12,097 bases of DNA from Nevskiaceae bacterium. GTDB taxonomy: Bacteria; Pseudomonadota; Gammaproteobacteria; Steroidobacterales; Steroidobacteraceae. The notes under the pieces were generated by a model that was given only the letters and a program-made list of their open reading frames with translations, made no database searches and had not been told where the DNA came from. The stretch lies in assembly GCA_031277355.1 (NCBI GenBank), contig JAITMN010000135.1:1-12097 (forward strand), read 5' to 3'. Shown here piece by piece: positions 7,691 through 12,097 of this stretch. Numbering within the stretch: position 1 is the first letter of the stretch; each line of letters starts with the position of its first letter. Made by a program: the position numbers and the translations under genes.

Positions 7691-8212
7691 TCAGAGCACT
7701 TCGGCGAAGGGATCATCGACCACGGCGGTGAATCCCACGAGGCGTCCGAAGACGATGACCGCCGTCCACAACAGGATGGACAGCGCCGCCGACACTCGCG
7801 CCGCCACGGGCGTGGGTAACGTGTTGTCCCAAACGGCCACGCTGCGCGCGGTGACCAGTTCAAAGATCATCATGTTGATGCCTGCCACCACGATCAGCGC
7901 CATCTTGATCCAGAACTGCCTGTTCTGTCCGATGCTGATGGCGTTGGGCAGGAACAGCATCGCGCCGGTGAGCGCGGCGATGACAAAACCAATCCAGCAC
8001 CAACGCAGCAAGTCCCTGCTCACGCTGCTGAAGGGGCGATTGTTGGAAGCCACTCCCAGCAGGCGCAGATCGATCACCAGAATCGCGCCAAACACCAGCG
8101 TGATCGCGATAACGTGAACGCATTCGATGATCGTATAAACGCCCCGGGTGGTGTTGATCCACTGGGCCAGACCCGAGTTCTGCAACGCGGCGCAGAAAAG
8201 CGAAAAATCCAT
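7691..8212 (-). CDS. four-helix membrane protein, DUF6644-like (copy 1)
   Basis: A 173-residue integral membrane protein with four predicted helices, about 24-48, 71-90, 102-121 and 140-161. Key features are a histidine in the first helix (ECVHVIAITLVFG, H33), DLRLLGV (48-54), ALTGAMLF (80-87), FWIKMALIVV (100-109) and GRLVG (156-160). The pattern matches the family I know as DUF6644, whose function is not established. The layout, a short helical protein with an intramembrane His, is reminiscent of CopD-type membrane proteins, but I see no proof of homology. It is the last gene of the leftward operon, 13 bp after its paralogue. The ribosome site is weak (AGG about eight bases upstream), consistent with coupled translation. 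Confidence 0.85.
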   Translation of the reverse strand: MDFSLFCAALQNSGLAQWINTTRGVYTIIECVHVIAITLVFGAILVIDLRLLGVASNNRPFSSVSRDLLRWCWIGFVIAALTGAMLFLPNAISIGQNRQFWIKMALIVVAGINMMIFELVTARSVAVWDNTLPTPVAARVSAALSILLWTAVIVFGRLVGFTAVVDDPFAEVL

Positions 8213-8225
8213 GATGGCGCCTGCG

Positions 8226-8744
8226 CTAGAACTGACCGACGGGGGAAAGCCTGCCCCAGATCAGCGCGTCATAGGCAATGAAGCGGCCCAGGAAAATGAT
8301 CGCAACCACCAGACACAGCGTAAACACCGCGCGGCGGCGCAGCGCGCCATCGGGATTGACCTCCGGCGCGGCAAAAGCCGGCGAGTTGCGCACCAGACGC
8401 AAAAAGCGCACCGCAACGGCGATCAGCACGGCAAGCAAGGCCATCTTGATCCACATCGAAAGCGCCATGATCTCTCGCGGCGGCTCGGCGAAGATCAGCA
8501 CGATGCCCGTCAGCGTGAGCAATATCAGCGCCACCCAGGCCCACGGGGCAAAGCGCGCCACGGTCTGACGCAGCGACACGCCCTGCCACGCAACGCCCAG
8601 CACGCGCAGGCAGATGATCAGCACCGACATCGAAGCAATGGTCACGCAGATGATGTGAATCGACTGCATCGTCGGCACGACCCACGCCGAGTTGGCCATC
8701 ATCAGGCTGATCGGCGTTTGCCCCAACGCAATCAGTAAATCCAT
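8226..8744 (-). CDS. four-helix membrane protein, DUF6644-like (copy 2)
   Basis: A 172-residue paralogue of the next gene downstream. Predicted helices are about 24-48, 67-86, 95-117 and 137-157. It keeps the same landmarks in the same order: QSIHIICVTI with H30, CLRVLGV (45-51), LTLTGIVLIF (76-85), MWIKMALLAV (97-106) and the fourth-helix GRF (153-155). Overall identity outside these motifs is low, so the duplication is old and the two copies may form a heterodimer. A hydrophilic linker (about 118-136) before helix 4 is longer than in copy 1. Its ATG directly follows the TGA of the DUF6152-like gene with no gap, which implies translational coupling and a joint role with that periplasmic protein. 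Confidence 0.85.
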   Translation of the reverse strand: MDLLIALGQTPISLMMANSAWVVPTMQSIHIICVTIASMSVLIICLRVLGVAWQGVSLRQTVARFAPWAWVALILLTLTGIVLIFAEPPREIMALSMWIKMALLAVLIAVAVRFLRLVRNSPAFAAPEVNPDGALRRRAVFTLCLVVAIIFLGRFIAYDALIWGRLSPVGQF

Positions 8745-9206
8745 TCACTTGCCCGCTTGTGCTTCAGCCTGCGACTTGTAGCCCTTGCCCAACCACTCCT
8801 GCCATTCGCTGATGTGCCGGCTGGCGCGGCAACCGCCGTCTGAAGGATTCAGCGCCGAGCCATCGGGACGAAAGAAGATGCCTGCGGCTCCACCCTTGCG
8901 GCCATCGCGCAGCGGGCACATCACGACGGTCAATTCCTCACCGGCTTTGAACGTCTCGCCTGTCAGTTGCGGAGTGCGCGCCAGCAGTGACGGCGGAGCG
9001 GCCCCTTCAAAGGCCCACACAGCTCCATCGGCATCCTTGATCATCATGAAGGTGTGAGGACTGCTGAAGGCCCAGCGCACAACCTGACCCTTGATCACGA
9101 GTTCCTGTTCCGGATCAAACATCGAAAAACTGTGATGCGCGAAGCCCACGCTCACCGCAGCCATCGACGCTGCGGCAACCAGAGCCAGAATGAATTGCTT
9201 TTTCAT
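8745..9206 (-). CDS. DUF6152-like periplasmic protein with predicted N-terminal His-His
   Basis: A 153-residue exported protein. The signal peptide (MKKQFILALVAAASMAAVSVGFA) ends in a GFA cleavage site, which would leave HHSFSMFD as the mature N-terminus (H24, H25). The segment AHHSFSMFDPEQELVIKGQV and the later SSPHTFMM (48-55) match DUF6152, a family of small secreted beta-rich proteins with no known function. Other possible metal or redox residues are H51, C97 (VVMCPLRDG), C126 (GGCRASRH) and H131; the two cysteines could form a disulfide. A free N-terminal histidine is the copper ligand in CopC and in histidine-brace enzymes, so metal binding is a reasonable guess, but it is a guess. The stop codon abuts the start of the next gene, and 20 bp separates it from the gene before. 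Confidence 0.88.
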   Translation of the reverse strand: MKKQFILALVAAASMAAVSVGFAHHSFSMFDPEQELVIKGQVVRWAFSSPHTFMMIKDADGAVWAFEGAAPPSLLARTPQLTGETFKAGEELTVVMCPLRDGRKGGAAGIFFRPDGSALNPSDGGCRASRHISEWQEWLGKGYKSQAEAQAGK

Positions 9207-9226
9207 GGTTCAAAACCCTTGTAGTG

Positions 9227-10252
9227 CTACTGTTTGGCCGGTTCATCAAAAACCGAGTCGAAGTCGAGCTGATTGGGCGACTGCGTCTGCCCCGGCAAAT
9301 CAGCCGGCAAATCCGGATTGCGCATCTGGTGCCAGGTCTTGCCGCTCTCGCCCGGAAGGCGAATGCTGGTGGTGTCGCCCTCGCCCGGAATCTGCGCCCC
9401 GGTGCTGCAATCCCAGTGGCGAATGCGATAACCGGCCTTTTGCTGCGCTTCGGCAGGACGCCAGACGTACACGCCGTTGAGCGGCTTGGCCAGAGCGACC
9501 GGATCATAGAACGTCACCTGGGCGACCAGACTGGGTTTGCCCTCAGCATCGGTGGTCATCTCGTAGACTTCAACGATCTCCATCTCGTTGGAATAAGGCG
9601 GGTAGCTGCGGAAAAACTCCGCCGGCCACATCGCGTTGACCCAGACCACGAGCTTGTTGCCTGCCCAGAAGCCGATGGCGTCGCCGTCGGCGGTGTGCGA
9701 ACCCTCGACGTTCTTGTGTTCCTGATCGATGTAGACGCGGATCGTCTCGTTGGCCAGATCGTTCATCCACCACGACTGCGTGGGCGTGTTGACGAACTCA
9801 CGTACATACGGCTCCAGCAGCCAGCGCACCGGGCCGGCGGCTTCGCAGAACGTCAGGCGATCGAAGGGTTGCCCGTTGAACCGGTGCATGTTTTCGCGAC
9901 GCTGCTTGAAGGCCGCTTCATAGGCCGGCGTCAACACCCCTTCCTTCACTACTCCGCCTGCGCCCTGGCCTCCATTGGCGCCTTCAAAAAAAGGAGATGC
10001 GTCACCGCGCGCCACGCTGTTGTAACTCGCCGACCACAGCCCTTCCCACTTGGGTATGGAGTCATAGGTGTGGCGCGTACCGCCCTTGGCCTCGCGCTTG
10101 AGATATTCGAAATGCTCCTGCGCCGTGGCGAATGCGCGCGGCGGCGGGACTACCGCCACAGGCGCTGCCGCCTGCCCCGCCATCGTCACACCGCTAAACG
10201 CTGAGGCCAGCAACCCCAAAGCGCCTGCCGCCAATGCCTTGTTGAATTTCAT
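9227..10252 (-). CDS. secreted protein of uncharacterised family found with DUF6152
   Basis: A 341-residue exported protein if started at the ATG at 10252 (MKFNKALAAG, hydrophobic to about residue 24, cleavage near MAG/QAAA). A GTG six codons upstream is possible but adds only GGHND before the basic N-region. I recognise no named domain. Visible features are IPKWEGLWSASYN (67-79), a region rich in Trp and aromatic residues, two cysteines (C136 and C282), ETIRVYIDQEH (169-179), and GDAIGFWAGNKLVVWVN (190-206). The last two resemble the pattern IYTDGR...GxSIGxWEGDTLVVDT seen in large sets of hypothetical secreted proteins from TonB-receptor-rich bacteria, often near DUF6152 (from memory). A beta-rich, lipocalin-like or jelly-roll fold is possible. 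It lies 34 bp after the kinase with no terminator between, so it may share its transcript. Confidence 0.8.
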   Translation of the reverse strand: MKFNKALAAGALGLLASAFSGVTMAGQAAAPVAVVPPPRAFATAQEHFEYLKREAKGGTRHTYDSIPKWEGLWSASYNSVARGDASPFFEGANGGQGAGGVVKEGVLTPAYEAAFKQRRENMHRFNGQPFDRLTFCEAAGPVRWLLEPYVREFVNTPTQSWWMNDLANETIRVYIDQEHKNVEGSHTADGDAIGFWAGNKLVVWVNAMWPAEFFRSYPPYSNEMEIVEVYEMTTDAEGKPSLVAQVTFYDPVALAKPLNGVYVWRPAEAQQKAGYRIRHWDCSTGAQIPGEGDTTSIRLPGESGKTWHQMRNPDLPADLPGQTQSPNQLDFDSVFDEPAKQ

Positions 10253-10286
10253 GTCGTTGTGGCCCCCCACTTGACCGGTGGCCCGA

Positions 10287-11660
10287 TTATGCCGCCTGTC
10301 GCGGCCCGTTGGCGCCCTTTTTGGCGGCCTGCGGCAGTGTTATCTGCACCACCAATCCGGGCCCGCCGTCCTGCAGGAGGATGTTGCCCCCATGACGCAG
10401 CACGATGGCGCGCACCAAGCTCAGGCCCAGTCCGGTGCCTGGGGTGTGCCGCGCTGCGTCGAGGCGCTCAAAACGGTCGAAGACCCGTGCGTGGTCGTTC
10501 TCGGCAATGCCGGGGCCGGCATCACGCACCCGCACCACGACCTGCCCTTCCGCAGTGGCAATCTGCAATGACACTTCGCCGCCATCCGGGCTGAACTTGA
10601 TGGCGTTGTCGAGCAGATTGACCAACGCCTGAAACAACTGATCAGCATCGCCATGCACTGCCGCAGGCGCAAAATCACCGAGCAACGTGATGCCGCGTTC
10701 GCCCGCAACGGCGGCGTACAACTCCATCGCATCGCACGCCAGCGCATCCATTTGCACCAGCGGCTCGTCGGTGGCCGGCGCCTGCGCCTCGATCCGCGAC
10801 AGACGCAACAGCGCGCTGAAGGATTGCAGCAACTGATCGGTTTCGTCGATGGCCTCATCCAATTCATCCGCCGCAATCGGTTGTTTGCGACGGCGCAGTG
10901 CATCGAGCCGATTGCGCAGCCGCGTCAGTGGCGTGCGCAAATCATGCGCGATGTGGTCGGTGGCGTGGCGCACGCCGTCGATCAATGTCTCGATGCGATC
11001 AAGCATGGCGTTGAAACGGCGCGCAACGCGATCAAAGGCATCACCGCTGCCATCGCTGTGTACGCGCAGCGCCAACTTGCCCTCGCCCACCTGCGCGGCG
11101 GTTGCATCCAGCGCGTGCAGTCGCGCGCCCACCCAGCGCAGCGTCAGCCAGCCGATGACCGCGCCAACCAGCGCAGCGACAATCAACCCGGCCAATGCCG
11201 TGCGCAACATCAGGGCAAGAAAACCATCCTGCGAGCGCGTGTGCACGCCGGTGAGCAAGGTGGTGTTGTCGGACAGGCGTTGCAACATGGCAATCACGCG
11301 CGGATTGCCGTCCTGCTTGCCCAATTCAACCCAGCCCGCCGATGCGGGCCAACGCGGCAGGCTGCTGAAATTGCCCGCCAGAATATTTCCGTCTGCATCG
11401 AGCAAGGCATACACCGCATCCGGGTCATCGGGTTCCTGCACGCGGTCGCGGATTTCGTCCAGCAATTGTTCATGGCCGGACTGCCGGTACAAGTCGGACA
11501 ACCCGGCGGCGTCGGCGCGCACCACTTCGCGCGCTACGTTGTCGAGCAGCGTGGATACAGCGAAATAAACGCCAGCGCCCAACGACGTGATGGCCAGAAA
11601 AAACGACAGCGACACCGCCAGCGCCAGACGAAAGCTGGTCGAGCGCAGCGCACTGTTCAT
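10287..11660 (-). CDS. OmpR-type sensor histidine kinase
   Basis: A 457-residue inner-membrane histidine kinase. Domains in order: TM1 about 13-33, a periplasmic sensor about 34-147, TM2 about 148-173, HAMP about 174-227, and a HisKA domain with HIAHDLRTPLTRLRNRLD (phospho-acceptor H239). The HATPase domain has its N box at ALVNLLDNAIKFSP (N352), G1 at RDAGPGI (379-385), an F-box-like VFDRFERL, and G2 at GTGLGLSLV (408-416). All catalytic motifs are intact. The sensor contains AVYALLDADGNILAGN (82-97), a PAS/Cache-like strand pattern, and no Met- or His-rich copper signature, so the signal is unknown. I chose the ATG at 11660, which overlaps the regulator stop as ATGA; the frame is open for 63 codons further, but that sequence is antisense-like shadow of the regulator gene. 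It pairs with the regulator just upstream. Confidence 0.95.
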   Translation of the reverse strand: MNSALRSTSFRLALAVSLSFFLAITSLGAGVYFAVSTLLDNVAREVVRADAAGLSDLYRQSGHEQLLDEIRDRVQEPDDPDAVYALLDADGNILAGNFSSLPRWPASAGWVELGKQDGNPRVIAMLQRLSDNTTLLTGVHTRSQDGFLALMLRTALAGLIVAALVGAVIGWLTLRWVGARLHALDATAAQVGEGKLALRVHSDGSGDAFDRVARRFNAMLDRIETLIDGVRHATDHIAHDLRTPLTRLRNRLDALRRRKQPIAADELDEAIDETDQLLQSFSALLRLSRIEAQAPATDEPLVQMDALACDAMELYAAVAGERGITLLGDFAPAAVHGDADQLFQALVNLLDNAIKFSPDGGEVSLQIATAEGQVVVRVRDAGPGIAENDHARVFDRFERLDAARHTPGTGLGLSLVRAIVLRHGGNILLQDGGPGLVVQITLPQAAKKGANGPRQAA

Positions 11661-12097
11661 GCGACCAGTCGATAACCCGCGCCGCGCACGGTTTGCAGCA
11701 TCGGCGTGGCGAAACCCTGATCCATCTTCTGCCGCAAGCGGCTGATGTGCACGTCGATGACATTGGTCTGCGGGTCGAAGTGGTAATCCCACACCGCTTC
11801 CAGCAGCATCGTGCGCGTGACCACGCGACCGGCCTGACGCATCAGGCATTCCAGCAGGCGAAATTCACGCGGTTGCAGTTCGATGTCCTTGCCCGCGCGA
11901 CGCGCGCAATGCTTCAGCAGGTCCAGTTCCAGCTCGCCCACCTTGAGGCGCGTTGACACGCCACTGCTGGTCGCAGAGCCACGACGCGCCACACTGTCAA
12001 GACGCGCACTGAGTTCGGCATAGGCAAATGGCTTCACCAGATAGTCATCCGCACCCGCGCGCAGACCTTCGACGCGATGATCCACGTCGCCCAGCGC
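11657..12097 (-). CDS. OmpR-family response regulator, C-terminal part
   Basis: The last 146 residues of a two-component response regulator; the beginning, including the phosphorylated Asp, lies beyond the right edge. The frame is open through 12097 (ALGDVDHRVEGLRAGADDYL), so the visible part starts mid-receiver and no start codon is inside the window. The conserved receiver Lys sits in DDYLVKPF. The winged-helix DNA-binding domain follows, with ELQPREFRLLECLM, VVTRTMLLEAVWDYHFDPQT, NVIDVHISRLRQKMD and the closing TVRGAGYRLVA, all standard for the OmpR/PhoB class. It overlaps the kinase by four bases (ATGA). Targets are unknown; the closely spaced genes downstream of the kinase are candidates for autoregulation. 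Confidence 0.95.
   Translation of the reverse strand, partial: ALGDVDHRVEGLRAGADDYLVKPFAYAELSARLDSVARRGSATSSGVSTRLKVGELELDLLKHCARRAGKDIELQPREFRLLECLMRQAGRVVTRTMLLEAVWDYHFDPQTNVIDVHISRLRQKMDQGFATPMLQTVRGAGYRLVA

Noticed and set aside
9224..10204. Plus-strand open frame of 326 codons opposite the unknown secreted protein
   Set aside because: The minus-strand frame has a signal peptide, operon spacing and family-like motifs, while this frame has none and no ribosome site.
10253..10286. Possible terminator between the kinase and the unknown secreted protein
   Set aside because: Only a short imperfect CCAC/GTGG pairing and no T run, so it does not separate the genes convincingly.
10653..11675. 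Plus-strand open frame of 340 codons opposite the histidine kinase
   Set aside because: The kinase frame contains all catalytic boxes; this one is Arg/Gln/Ala-rich shadow sequence.
11661..11849. 63-codon N-terminal extension of the histidine kinase
   Set aside because: It is an out-of-frame reading of the response regulator's DNA-binding domain; the ATGA overlap start is the standard arrangement.

Overview
The window looks like chromosomal DNA of a high-GC Gram-negative bacterium. Two large TonB-dependent outer-membrane receptors, several Sec-exported periplasmic proteins and an OmpR-type two-component system all imply an outer membrane. The mix of TonB receptors with DUF6152- and DUF6644-like proteins is, from memory, typical of Steroidobacter-like and related Gammaproteobacteria and of some sphingomonads. 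That placement is an inference. I see no tRNA, rRNA, IS element, integrase, CRISPR array or phage gene.

Left block (about 1-4621, minus strand). Transcription runs leftward from a promoter region near 4622-4941. The order is TonB receptor 1, a secreted SnoaL-like protein, a secreted formylglycine-generating-enzyme-like (SUMF1-fold) protein, and a secreted protein cut by the window edge. Gaps are 29 bp, 77 bp and an apparent overlap of 23 bp, so these are probably one operon. Receptor 1 would bring a ligand across the outer membrane, and the three exported proteins would work in the periplasm. The substrate cannot be read from the sequence.

Centre (4622-7681). A 320 bp intergenic region with an inverted repeat separates receptor 1 from a divergent second TonB receptor on the plus strand. 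Receptor 2 ends at a very strong intrinsic terminator with a UUCG loop (7651-7681). Receptor 2 carries a thrombospondin type-3-like calcium motif in a predicted surface loop.

Right block (7691-12097, minus strand). Six same-direction genes converge on the terminator. They are an OmpR-family response regulator (cut at the right edge), its histidine kinase (ATGA overlap), a secreted protein of unknown function, a DUF6152-like protein whose predicted mature form starts His-His, and two tandem paralogous four-helix membrane proteins (DUF6644-like). Gaps from the kinase onward are 34, 20, 0 and 13 bp, which suggests one transcript. This regulator-periplasm-membrane set is the most interesting part. 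It has the outline of a CopC/CopD-like periplasm-to-membrane pair under a two-component system, built from uncharacterised families.
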